DNA from: Apostichopus japonicus
Lineage: Eukaryota; Echinodermata; Holothuroidea; Aspidochirotida; Stichopodidae
Length of the DNA: 64,000 bases
Assembly: GCF_037975245.1 (NCBI RefSeq)
Contig: NC_092573.1
Span: forward strand, 13,352,001 to 13,416,000
Direction of reading: 5' to 3'
Made by a program: the position numbers and the translations under genes. The notes under the pieces are model-generated. The model did not search any database. It worked only from the letters and a program-made list of their open reading frames with translations, and was not told where the DNA came from. This document shows, piece by piece, positions 1 to 9,831 of the stretch. Position 1 is the first letter of the stretch; each line of letters opens with the position of its first letter.

Positions 1-101
1 ATTCAAAACGATCGTGGTGACTGGAAATATGCCAAAACAAGCACTGCGTTAGGTCATTTTACGTCTCGTGTGTGTCTGTGTGCTTTACTTATCTTTTCGT
101 G

Positions 102-144
102 TTTTTTTTTTTTTCGTTTTTTTTTTCCGTTTTTTTTTTTTTTT
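102..144 (+). repeat. Triple poly-T tract (T13-CG-T10-CCG-T15)
   Basis: Three long T runs separated by CG and CCG, read as A15, A10 and A13 in reverse copies (for example 15443-15485). Lengths vary by one base in R6 (A9 at 35125-35133) and R13 (A16 at 57529-57544). The open frames across it encode only phenylalanine-rich low-complexity peptides and are not credible genes. Confidence 0.95.
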
Positions 145-370
145 CACGGTTAAACTTTTGTGCGAATGTACAATACTCCAATTGGGGCATGGTATGCATT
201 CATATCACATTGTTTTGGAAGAATCTGGAACTCTAAGTATTATTTCGACCCAAGAATCACCAGGCTGGCGTGGTGGCCTGAACGGTTGGAAGACAGCACT
301 GCGCGTCGGTGTTTGTTGTCAGGCTGTGTGAATCGCGCCGATCGGATGACAGACACTGCTTTGTTTATAA

Positions 371-581
371 TGGCATCGCCAAGGTGGAATTTTTACACGG
401 GCCTAGGATCCCAATTCCGTATCCTCCCTTAGTTCGCAAAAGCATCCGGGAGATTACGTTTAGAGTCCGGCCTTCGGGCCAGAAGTGGGCTAGCTGACTT
501 GCAATGGAGGGCTCACGTCGATTCGGACTGGGTTGATGTTCAACGTTCAGTGAAACCATGGCCTCGATGAGGCGTAATCTC
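371..581 (+). ncRNA. Candidate structured RNA, UUCG-capped, unknown family
   Basis: I do not recognise a family. Stems found by eye on the forward strand: 371-374/378-381 and 405-409/421-425 as an upstream pair; 450-457/574-581 (8 bp) closing a domain of 132 nt; inside it 464-468/525-529, which encloses GGCC-UUCG-GGCC at 469-480 and a 6-bp stem 485-490/511-516 with one G-U pair; then 532-536/540-544 and 561-565/569-573. The stems are mutually compatible and the last abuts the closing stem. A short U run AAUUUUUAC at 388-396 lies between the two upstream hairpins and resembles an Sm site. The strand is not certain, since most stems also form in the complement, but a UUCG loop closed by C-G exists only on this strand. 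Further copies start at 3648, 6925, 10202 (plus) and 15006, 18283, 21560, 24836, 28113, 31390, 34670, 37945, 41222, 44500, 47776, 53815, 57092, 60370, 63646 (minus). No promoter is identified. Confidence 0.35.
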
Positions 582-662
582 TTGTTAATTTTAGCTTTCT
601 GTCTTCAATTTTATAATATAATGATATAAATTTATTATTGCCTTTTTTTATTCGTCTTTTTC

Positions 663-746
663 TCGCTTAGTTATCGCATTTTATTCAAGGTTAAATATAT
701 ATGCTCATGTCTGCCTAGGTTCGACTCCCCGCCGAAGCAATATTTT
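663..746 (+). other. tRNA-like relic with perfect Pol III B box
   Basis: GGTTCGACTCC at 718-728 matches the internal B box (T arm) consensus of polymerase III genes exactly. An A-box-like stretch starts at 663, 55 bp upstream, a spacing that would suit a long-variable-arm tRNA. TTTT at 743-746 could end a Pol III transcript. Against a working tRNA: the T stem has two mismatches, the segment after it (CCGAAGC plus A) finds no matching 5' acceptor strand, and no clear anticodon arm forms. It is best read as a decayed tRNA or tRNA-derived SINE fragment. B boxes also lie at 3995, 7272, 10549 (plus) and, as the complement, from 14859 onward in each reverse unit. Confidence 0.4.
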
Positions 747-756
747 ATTTTATGTT

Positions 757-772
757 TTTATTATTATTATTA
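757..772 (+). repeat. Short TTA trinucleotide run
   Basis: About five TTA/ATT repeats directly after the tRNA-like relic, present in every unit. Reverse copies read as AAT repeats, for example at about 14815-14830. A/T-rich simple repeats often follow retroposed sequences, but no poly-A tail or target duplication is clear here. Confidence 0.85.
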
Positions 773-861
773 ATATTTGGGGTGTTGTTGATATCTGCAT
801 GTCTATGCATGGTGTTTTAAGTTTGTTTCGCTTTGTTTGTCTGTTTTTTGTTTTGTTTTTA

Positions 862-873
862 GGGGGGGGGGGG
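862..873 (+). repeat. G12 homopolymer
   Basis: Twelve G in the forward copies and C12 in most reverse copies. Length differs in R3, R7, R10 and R15 (11) and in R6 and R9 (13). This is the most length-variable site of the unit. The variation may be real slippage or sequencing error, and sequence alone cannot separate them. Confidence 0.95.
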
Positions 874-1696
874 TGTTTGTCTCTATTTTGGTATTTTGTT
901 TCGCGTAAACAAAGTAGGTCATTGCAATATTTTGCACAACTTGTCAATAGAAACCGATTCGGAACTTAAGACCTGAGTGGTAAATTTGATTTCTGTCTCG
1001 CTCGTCGCCTTTCACTGGAAATTTGAATGAAAGTATTCATAAGGACGAAAACTGTACCTGCAAAAAGAAATGCTTCTTTTGTACAGTGTAAGGCCACCGC
1101 GACATCTTTTCTGACAAGCTTGATGATATTTGTTCTTCGGGAATGTTGTGTCATTACTTAGCCTTTATATTATAAACAGTTAAGTGTGGAAAGAGCTATG
1201 CTCCTGTTAGAACAACTTAACATTTCTTAAATGCTGATTTACTGAGGCAGGCGTTTGAAAGACAGTGTGATACAAACAAGTACGGTAACGTGATAAACAA
1301 TGCCACGAGCTCTCCGTGCATTAAAAACGATCGAAATGTGCGGTATTCATGACGGTACACAAAGCAGATCATGCGGATACAGCAGACATAGCCGAGAATA
1401 AAACCTAGTAGCGTGGAGGATTCAATTATGACATACTAGGACTTTCTACTGGTAAACTTTACTCATTGTCGAATAAATCTATATCTAATTTCTAGCTTTT
1501 GCTCTATGTTTAACGTATTATGACCAAAACAAATATGAAATTCACGACAATTCCATCGGACTTGTATATTCGTTTAAAAATAGCTCCGTTTCGAATCTAA
1601 CGCTCCATTGCTATGGTAACATCGTGAATAATAGCCCTGCCGCTAATGGATAGATGACATGTAGAAGATGACCATCGGTGGCGCTCTCAACTTCTC
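874..1696. other. Unique spacer, nothing recognised
   Basis: AT-rich single-copy part of the unit. Open frames of 62 codons or fewer occur on the minus strand and match no family I know. No RNA gene signature or long inverted repeat was seen. The shared A-to-G variant of R8, R9 and R11 falls at phase 1477 in this stretch. Confidence 0.6.
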
Positions 1697-1712
1697 GTGC
1701 CACGTCTGGCAC
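1697..1712 (+). other. Small perfect hairpin GTGCC-6-GGCAC
   Basis: Five-base-pair inverted repeat with a 6-nt loop, repeated in each unit. It is too short and isolated to assign a role. Confidence 0.5.
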
Positions 1713-2175
1713 CTATACAAGAAGTAACCGACATATTACTGGCGCAATCCCGACCGAACATATTTTAACTCTCCTACAGACTTTTCTACACTGATCCCAG
1801 AAAGCATTAAGTGCCGTCAAAATGCCTCAGTTGCCAATAGGTACATGTCCATGACGTAACACTGTTCTCGTTGTGCATAAAACTGAAGTCAAAAGTAAGG
1901 CATATACTGATAGGCCTAGACTAGGTATACGTTGCAGACTATACATATGCTAACTTCACAGACAGACATACATGCATTCAGACAACTTCGGGTAATGTAA
2001 AATATCACTAACCGTAATCACGTTATGTTTACTCTGTCTTCAAATGTCGTCCTTTTCTTCTCTGCAACCCCGGGCCGTCATTGGAGTCGTTCGAACAACT
2101 ATATTAAGGCGAAGAACGACGTCAAGATATATCCAACGTCTAGACTACACTGCTTGCAATGGAGAGAGAACTGCC
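1713..2175. other. Unique spacer, nothing recognised
   Basis: Holds the start of a 64-codon frame (2044-2238) that lacks any recognisable domain. Its upstream end changes in R6 because of the CC insertion (33217-33218) and its reading frame changes in R11. That tolerance argues against coding. Confidence 0.6.
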
Positions 2176-2190
2176 CAGTACAGTACAGTA
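2176..2190 (+). repeat. CAGTA pentamer, three copies
   Basis: Three perfect tandem CAGTA units, read as TACTG in reverse copies. No copy-number change between units was noticed. Confidence 0.85.
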
Positions 2191-2285
2191 CGTGTTGATA
2201 TGAACGCCTACAAAATGACAACAAATATTTTCCATTGAAAATCCACTGTGTATGACGGTATAGTAAACACTCGTATATAGATCAA

Positions 2286-2415
2286 CGCACACGCGCGCAC
2301 GGAGGTATTATGTACGTACAGCATGCAATGCAGACAAATATTTCGGAGCGCGCGCTTCTGATTTTGTGCTGATATTCTTGTGAGCGCTCTTGTATCACTG
2401 TTTGCATGCGCGCAC
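2286..2415. other. Alternating purine-pyrimidine and palindrome cluster
   Basis: GCACACGCGCGCAC at about 2286-2299, the 10-bp palindrome TGTACGTACA at 2311-2320, AGCGCGCGCT at 2347-2356, and ATGCGCGCAC at about 2405-2414 lie within 130 bp. The motif GCGCGCACGG occurs twice. Such tracts can adopt left-handed or cruciform DNA under supercoiling; that is a known property of alternating CG/CA runs, while any role here is inference. This is a CpG-rich island inside an otherwise AT-rich unit. Confidence 0.7.
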
Positions 2416-2541
2416 GGACAAGATAGACGTCAGACTATCACGCTGTAGCTACTAAACCTTTACTTACATGTGTACAGCAGTAGACTACTGTGATGGTTGC
2501 ATGCGGCAGTTTAATTTTGTGTGCACAATATGTCAGCATTG

Positions 2542-2744
2542 TACGGTGGCTTAATAAGGACATAGGAAAGAAAAACAGTGTCCCCAAATCTCACAATGTT
2601 GTCTTTTTATCTCAAACGTTGCCTCTTTTTTTCCCTTCAAAATTTAGATCCAAAAACAAAAGTCCAAAAGTAGAGACAAAAAGTCCAAATTTTCAGATTT
2701 GAGCAGACTTGTTTCCTTTCCTATGTCCCTATTAAGCCACCGTA
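2542..2744 (+). mobile_element. Foldback MITE-like element, 203 bp including TA ends
   Basis: The outer 29 bp are inverted repeats with one mismatch (left end TACGGTGGCTTAATAAGGAC, right end its complement with one change). Comparing the left arm with the reverse complement of the right arm without gaps shows similarity (roughly three-quarters of bases by eye) continuing to about 75 bp or more. Almost the whole element can therefore fold back. Both ends are TA, compatible with a TA target duplication as in Tc1/mariner-type elements, though TA could simply be part of the repeat. There is no transposase. All copies sit at the same phase, so one insertion was amplified with the unit. Other copies: 5819-6021, 9096-9298, 12373-12575, 16120-16322, 19397-19599, 22674-22876, 25950-26152, 29227-29429, 32504-32706, 35783-35985, 39059-39261, 42336-42538, 45614-45816, 51652-51854, 54929-55131, 58207-58409, 61484-61686. 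Confidence 0.75.
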
Positions 2745-3180
2745 GTATTGTGACTATTCTATGATCAGAAAAACTGTACAAATCTAACGGAATTGCTAAT
2801 GTTATAATGTTAAGAGACTGGCCTTTATCATCCCTGTAAAGTCAGAACGCGACGGTGTTTATTTCAGTCACGGTTGGCAGCCCTCTTAGGGTTTTAATCA
2901 GGAGCTTTCTATTTTATAGCTGTTGTAGGTGTCGTACCAGAAGTAATCCTTCCATTATCTTACACAGTACTAAGTCCGTCACGTTTAGGGTCCGCTAAAG
3001 TATAGCTAGAAGTTGTCAACTGACAAATCATACCCCCACGTTGGTATCTGATCAGGGCTTGGCCTGCCAGGGTGCATGCACATTTCTATATCATGACGCA
3101 GTTTAGACTTTGAGCTAGAAGAGGAGCAAGTTAAGCACACTGAACCGTCCGCTCGCACGGAGAAACATATCCAGATTAAA
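2745..3180. other. Unique spacer, nothing firm recognised
   Basis: Contains the site where both arms stop at the first gap (phases 2818-2837), within a possible bulged hairpin at about 2816-2845. A TATAAAA motif occurs on the minus strand at 2912-2918 but no gene follows it. No coding frame of note. Confidence 0.55.
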
Positions 3181-3207
3181 ACACAGAATTTCTTAACTGT
3201 TCTGTGT
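3181..3207 (+). other. 8-bp perfect hairpin with 11-nt loop
   Basis: ACACAGAA at 3181-3188 pairs with TTCTGTGT at 3200-3207. Repeated in each unit. The second assembly gap ends inside the R12 copy of this hairpin (51194). It has no U run behind it, so it is not a convincing terminator. Confidence 0.6.
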
Positions 3208-3277
3208 CACCTCCTTGAATCCTCCTTATTTGCACATCACCTCTACTTTGAATTATGCGCAAGTTCCACATCAAGAC

Positions 3278-6200
3278 ATTCAAAACGATCGTGGTGACTG
3301 GAAATATGCCAAAACAAGCACTGCGTTAGGTCATTTTACGTCTCGTGTGTGTCTGTGTGCTTTACTTATCTTTTCGTGTTTTTTTTTTTTTCGTTTTTTT
3401 TTTCCGTTTTTTTTTTTTTTTCACGGTTAAACTTTTGTGCGAATGTACAATACTCCAATTGGGGCATGGTATGCATTCATATCACATTGTTTTGGAAGAA
3501 TCTGGAACTCTAAGTATTATTTCGACCCAAGAATCACCAGGCTGGCGTGGTGGCCTGAACGGTTGGAAGACAGCACTGCGCGTCGGTGTTTGTTGTCAGG
3601 CTGTGTGAATCGCGCCGATCGGATGACAGACACTGCTTTGTTTATAATGGCATCGCCAAGGTGGAATTTTTACACGGGCCTAGGATCCCAATTCCGTATC
3701 CTCCCTTAGTTCGCAAAAGCATCCGGGAGATTACGTTTAGAGTCCGGCCTTCGGGCCAGAAGTGGGCTAGCTGACTTGCAATGGAGGGCTCACGTCGATT
3801 CGGACTGGGTTGATGTTCAACGTTCAGTGAAACCATGGCCTCGATGAGGCGTAATCTCTTGTTAATTTTAGCTTTCTGTCTTCAATTTTATAATATAATG
3901 ATATAAATTTATTATTGCCTTTTTTTATTCGTCTTTTTCTCGCTTAGTTATCGCATTTTATTCAAGGTTAAATATATATGCTCATGTCTGCCTAGGTTCG
4001 ACTCCCCGCCGAAGCAATATTTTATTTTATGTTTTTATTATTATTATTAATATTTGGGGTGTTGTTGATATCTGCATGTCTATGCATGGTGTTTTAAGTT
4101 TGTTTCGCTTTGTTTGTCTGTTTTTTGTTTTGTTTTTAGGGGGGGGGGGGTGTTTGTCTCTATTTTGGTATTTTGTTTCGCGTAAACAAAGTAGGTCATT
4201 GCAATATTTTGCACAACTTGTCAATAGAAACCGATTCGGAACTTAAGACCTGAGTGGTAAATTTGATTTCTGTCTCGCTCGTCGCCTTTCACTGGAAATT
4301 TGAATGAAAGTATTCATAAGGACGAAAACTGTACCTGCAAAAAGAAATGCTTCTTTTGTACAGTGTAAGGCCACCGCGACATCTTTTCTGACAAGCTTGA
4401 TGATATTTGTTCTTCGGGAATGTTGTGTCATTACTTAGCCTTTATATTATAAACAGTTAAGTGTGGAAAGAGCTATGCTCCTGTTAGAACAACTTAACAT
4501 TTCTTAAATGCTGATTTACTGAGGCAGGCGTTTGAAAGACAGTGTGATACAAACAAGTACGGTAACGTGATAAACAATGCCACGAGCTCTCCGTGCATTA
4601 AAAACGATCGAAATGTGCGGTATTCATGACGGTACACAAAGCAGATCATGCGGATACAGCAGACATAGCCGAGAATAAAACCTAGTAGCGTGGAGGATTC
4701 AATTATGACATACTAGGACTTTCTACTGGTAAACTTTACTCATTGTCGAATAAATCTATATCTAATTTCTAGCTTTTGCTCTATGTTTAACGTATTATGA
4801 CCAAAACAAATATGAAATTCACGACAATTCCATCGGACTTGTATATTCGTTTAAAAATAGCTCCGTTTCGAATCTAACGCTCCATTGCTATGGTAACATC
4901 GTGAATAATAGCCCTGCCGCTAATGGATAGATGACATGTAGAAGATGACCATCGGTGGCGCTCTCAACTTCTCGTGCCACGTCTGGCACCTATACAAGAA
5001 GTAACCGACATATTACTGGCGCAATCCCGACCGAACATATTTTAACTCTCCTACAGACTTTTCTACACTGATCCCAGAAAGCATTAAGTGCCGTCAAAAT
5101 GCCTCAGTTGCCAATAGGTACATGTCCATGACGTAACACTGTTCTCGTTGTGCATAAAACTGAAGTCAAAAGTAAGGCATATACTGATAGGCCTAGACTA
5201 GGTATACGTTGCAGACTATACATATGCTAACTTCACAGACAGACATACATGCATTCAGACAACTTCGGGTAATGTAAAATATCACTAACCGTAATCACGT
5301 TATGTTTACTCTGTCTTCAAATGTCGTCCTTTTCTTCTCTGCAACCCCGGGCCGTCATTGGAGTCGTTCGAACAACTATATTAAGGCGAAGAACGACGTC
5401 AAGATATATCCAACGTCTAGACTACACTGCTTGCAATGGAGAGAGAACTGCCCAGTACAGTACAGTACGTGTTGATATGAACGCCTACAAAATGACAACA
5501 AATATTTTCCATTGAAAATCCACTGTGTATGACGGTATAGTAAACACTCGTATATAGATCAACGCACACGCGCGCACGGAGGTATTATGTACGTACAGCA
5601 TGCAATGCAGACAAATATTTCGGAGCGCGCGCTTCTGATTTTGTGCTGATATTCTTGTGAGCGCTCTTGTATCACTGTTTGCATGCGCGCACGGACAAGA
5701 TAGACGTCAGACTATCACGCTGTAGCTACTAAACCTTTACTTACATGTGTACAGCAGTAGACTACTGTGATGGTTGCATGCGGCAGTTTAATTTTGTGTG
5801 CACAATATGTCAGCATTGTACGGTGGCTTAATAAGGACATAGGAAAGAAAAACAGTGTCCCCAAATCTCACAATGTTGTCTTTTTATCTCAAACGTTGCC
5901 TCTTTTTTTCCCTTCAAAATTTAGATCCAAAAACAAAAGTCCAAAAGTAGAGACAAAAAGTCCAAATTTTCAGATTTGAGCAGACTTGTTTCCTTTCCTA
6001 TGTCCCTATTAAGCCACCGTAGTATTGTGACTATTCTATGATCAGAAAAACTGTACAAATCTAACGGAATTGCTAATGTTATAATGTTAAGAGACTGGCC
6101 TTTATCATCCCTGTAAAGTCAGAACGCGACGGTGTTTATTTCAGTCACGGTTGGCAGCCCTCTTAGGGTTTTAATCAGGAGCTTTCTATTTTATAGCTGT

Positions 6201-6554
6201 TGTAGGTGTCGTACCAGAAGTAATCCTTCCATTATCTTACACAGTACTAAGTCCGTCACGTTTAGGGTCCGCTAAAGTATAGCTAGAAGTTGTCAACTGA
6301 CAAATCATACCCCCACGTTGGTATCTGATCAGGGCTTGGCCTGCCAGGGTGCATGCACATTTCTATATCATGACGCAGTTTAGACTTTGAGCTAGAAGAG
6401 GAGCAAGTTAAGCACACTGAACCGTCCGCTCGCACGGAGAAACATATCCAGATTAAAACACAGAATTTCTTAACTGTTCTGTGTCACCTCCTTGAATCCT
6501 CCTTATTTGCACATCACCTCTACTTTGAATTATGCGCAAGTTCCACATCAAGAC
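3278..6554 (+). repeat. Repeat unit F2
   Basis: Same length as F1, in direct tandem with no spacer. I saw no difference from F1 where I compared them. Confidence 0.97.
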
Positions 6555-9500
6555 ATTCAAAACGATCGTGGTGACTGGAAATATGCCAAAACAAGCACTG
6601 CGTTAGGTCATTTTACGTCTCGTGTGTGTCTGTGTGCTTTACTTATCTTTTCGTGTTTTTTTTTTTTTCGTTTTTTTTTTCCGTTTTTTTTTTTTTTTCA
6701 CGGTTAAACTTTTGTGCGAATGTACAATACTCCAATTGGGGCATGGTATGCATTCATATCACATTGTTTTGGAAGAATCTGGAACTCTAAGTATTATTTC
6801 GACCCAAGAATCACCAGGCTGGCGTGGTGGCCTGAACGGTTGGAAGACAGCACTGCGCGTCGGTGTTTGTTGTCAGGCTGTGTGAATCGCGCCGATCGGA
6901 TGACAGACACTGCTTTGTTTATAATGGCATCGCCAAGGTGGAATTTTTACACGGGCCTAGGATCCCAATTCCGTATCCTCCCTTAGTTCGCAAAAGCATC
7001 CGGGAGATTACGTTTAGAGTCCGGCCTTCGGGCCAGAAGTGGGCTAGCTGACTTGCAATGGAGGGCTCACGTCGATTCGGACTGGGTTGATGTTCAACGT
7101 TCAGTGAAACCATGGCCTCGATGAGGCGTAATCTCTTGTTAATTTTAGCTTTCTGTCTTCAATTTTATAATATAATGATATAAATTTATTATTGCCTTTT
7201 TTTATTCGTCTTTTTCTCGCTTAGTTATCGCATTTTATTCAAGGTTAAATATATATGCTCATGTCTGCCTAGGTTCGACTCCCCGCCGAAGCAATATTTT
7301 ATTTTATGTTTTTATTATTATTATTAATATTTGGGGTGTTGTTGATATCTGCATGTCTATGCATGGTGTTTTAAGTTTGTTTCGCTTTGTTTGTCTGTTT
7401 TTTGTTTTGTTTTTAGGGGGGGGGGGGTGTTTGTCTCTATTTTGGTATTTTGTTTCGCGTAAACAAAGTAGGTCATTGCAATATTTTGCACAACTTGTCA
7501 ATAGAAACCGATTCGGAACTTAAGACCTGAGTGGTAAATTTGATTTCTGTCTCGCTCGTCGCCTTTCACTGGAAATTTGAATGAAAGTATTCATAAGGAC
7601 GAAAACTGTACCTGCAAAAAGAAATGCTTCTTTTGTACAGTGTAAGGCCACCGCGACATCTTTTCTGACAAGCTTGATGATATTTGTTCTTCGGGAATGT
7701 TGTGTCATTACTTAGCCTTTATATTATAAACAGTTAAGTGTGGAAAGAGCTATGCTCCTGTTAGAACAACTTAACATTTCTTAAATGCTGATTTACTGAG
7801 GCAGGCGTTTGAAAGACAGTGTGATACAAACAAGTACGGTAACGTGATAAACAATGCCACGAGCTCTCCGTGCATTAAAAACGATCGAAATGTGCGGTAT
7901 TCATGACGGTACACAAAGCAGATCATGCGGATACAGCAGACATAGCCGAGAATAAAACCTAGTAGCGTGGAGGATTCAATTATGACATACTAGGACTTTC
8001 TACTGGTAAACTTTACTCATTGTCGAATAAATCTATATCTAATTTCTAGCTTTTGCTCTATGTTTAACGTATTATGACCAAAACAAATATGAAATTCACG
8101 ACAATTCCATCGGACTTGTATATTCGTTTAAAAATAGCTCCGTTTCGAATCTAACGCTCCATTGCTATGGTAACATCGTGAATAATAGCCCTGCCGCTAA
8201 TGGATAGATGACATGTAGAAGATGACCATCGGTGGCGCTCTCAACTTCTCGTGCCACGTCTGGCACCTATACAAGAAGTAACCGACATATTACTGGCGCA
8301 ATCCCGACCGAACATATTTTAACTCTCCTACAGACTTTTCTACACTGATCCCAGAAAGCATTAAGTGCCGTCAAAATGCCTCAGTTGCCAATAGGTACAT
8401 GTCCATGACGTAACACTGTTCTCGTTGTGCATAAAACTGAAGTCAAAAGTAAGGCATATACTGATAGGCCTAGACTAGGTATACGTTGCAGACTATACAT
8501 ATGCTAACTTCACAGACAGACATACATGCATTCAGACAACTTCGGGTAATGTAAAATATCACTAACCGTAATCACGTTATGTTTACTCTGTCTTCAAATG
8601 TCGTCCTTTTCTTCTCTGCAACCCCGGGCCGTCATTGGAGTCGTTCGAACAACTATATTAAGGCGAAGAACGACGTCAAGATATATCCAACGTCTAGACT
8701 ACACTGCTTGCAATGGAGAGAGAACTGCCCAGTACAGTACAGTACGTGTTGATATGAACGCCTACAAAATGACAACAAATATTTTCCATTGAAAATCCAC
8801 TGTGTATGACGGTATAGTAAACACTCGTATATAGATCAACGCACACGCGCGCACGGAGGTATTATGTACGTACAGCATGCAATGCAGACAAATATTTCGG
8901 AGCGCGCGCTTCTGATTTTGTGCTGATATTCTTGTGAGCGCTCTTGTATCACTGTTTGCATGCGCGCACGGACAAGATAGACGTCAGACTATCACGCTGT
9001 AGCTACTAAACCTTTACTTACATGTGTACAGCAGTAGACTACTGTGATGGTTGCATGCGGCAGTTTAATTTTGTGTGCACAATATGTCAGCATTGTACGG
9101 TGGCTTAATAAGGACATAGGAAAGAAAAACAGTGTCCCCAAATCTCACAATGTTGTCTTTTTATCTCAAACGTTGCCTCTTTTTTTCCCTTCAAAATTTA
9201 GATCCAAAAACAAAAGTCCAAAAGTAGAGACAAAAAGTCCAAATTTTCAGATTTGAGCAGACTTGTTTCCTTTCCTATGTCCCTATTAAGCCACCGTAGT
9301 ATTGTGACTATTCTATGATCAGAAAAACTGTACAAATCTAACGGAATTGCTAATGTTATAATGTTAAGAGACTGGCCTTTATCATCCCTGTAAAGTCAGA
9401 ACGCGACGGTGTTTATTTCAGTCACGGTTGGCAGCCCTCTTAGGGTTTTAATCAGGAGCTTTCTATTTTATAGCTGTTGTAGGTGTCGTACCAGAAGTAA

Positions 9501-9831
9501 TCCTTCCATTATCTTACACAGTACTAAGTCCGTCACGTTTAGGGTCCGCTAAAGTATAGCTAGAAGTTGTCAACTGACAAATCATACCCCCACGTTGGTA
9601 TCTGATCAGGGCTTGGCCTGCCAGGGTGCATGCACATTTCTATATCATGACGCAGTTTAGACTTTGAGCTAGAAGAGGAGCAAGTTAAGCACACTGAACC
9701 GTCCGCTCGCACGGAGAAACATATCCAGATTAAAACACAGAATTTCTTAACTGTTCTGTGTCACCTCCTTGAATCCTCCTTATTTGCACATCACCTCTAC
9801 TTTGAATTATGCGCAAGTTCCACATCAAGAC
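6555..9831 (+). repeat. Repeat unit F3
   Basis: Exact 3277-bp copy in direct tandem. At its phase 489 (position 7043) it carries the common G, not the variant present at the mirror-image position 18375. Confidence 0.97.

Larger units (their letters stand above)
1..3277 (+). repeat. Repeat unit F1 (reference copy)
   Basis: Unit phase is set arbitrarily so that window position 1 is phase 1. This copy is used as the reference for all internal features. It has T tracts of 13, 10 and 15 and a G tract of 12. Confidence 0.97.

Noticed and set aside
450-581. Hammerhead-type ribozyme suggested by CGATGAGG and GAAAC
   Set aside because: The invariant CUGAUGA core and the required stem arrangement are absent on both strands.
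2821-2845. Sequence resembling the U3 snoRNA start (CAGGGATGA, minus strand)
   Set aside because: Only about nine bases match and the C/D boxes and later U3 sequence are not present.
2490-2898. Similar peptides (RWLN-DIGK pattern) encoded in both arms of the foldback element
   Set aside because: The similarity follows from the two DNA arms being inverted copies that align without gaps. It is not evidence of a conserved protein.
2912-2918. TATA box on the minus strand
   Set aside because: The motif is common in AT-rich DNA and no initiator, transcript or coding frame follows.
3028-3085. Fragments reminiscent of U1 snRNA or 5S rRNA (CTGATC, AGGG, GGCCTG)
   Set aside because: The order and spacing do not fit either RNA without large gaps. 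Chance short matches are likely.
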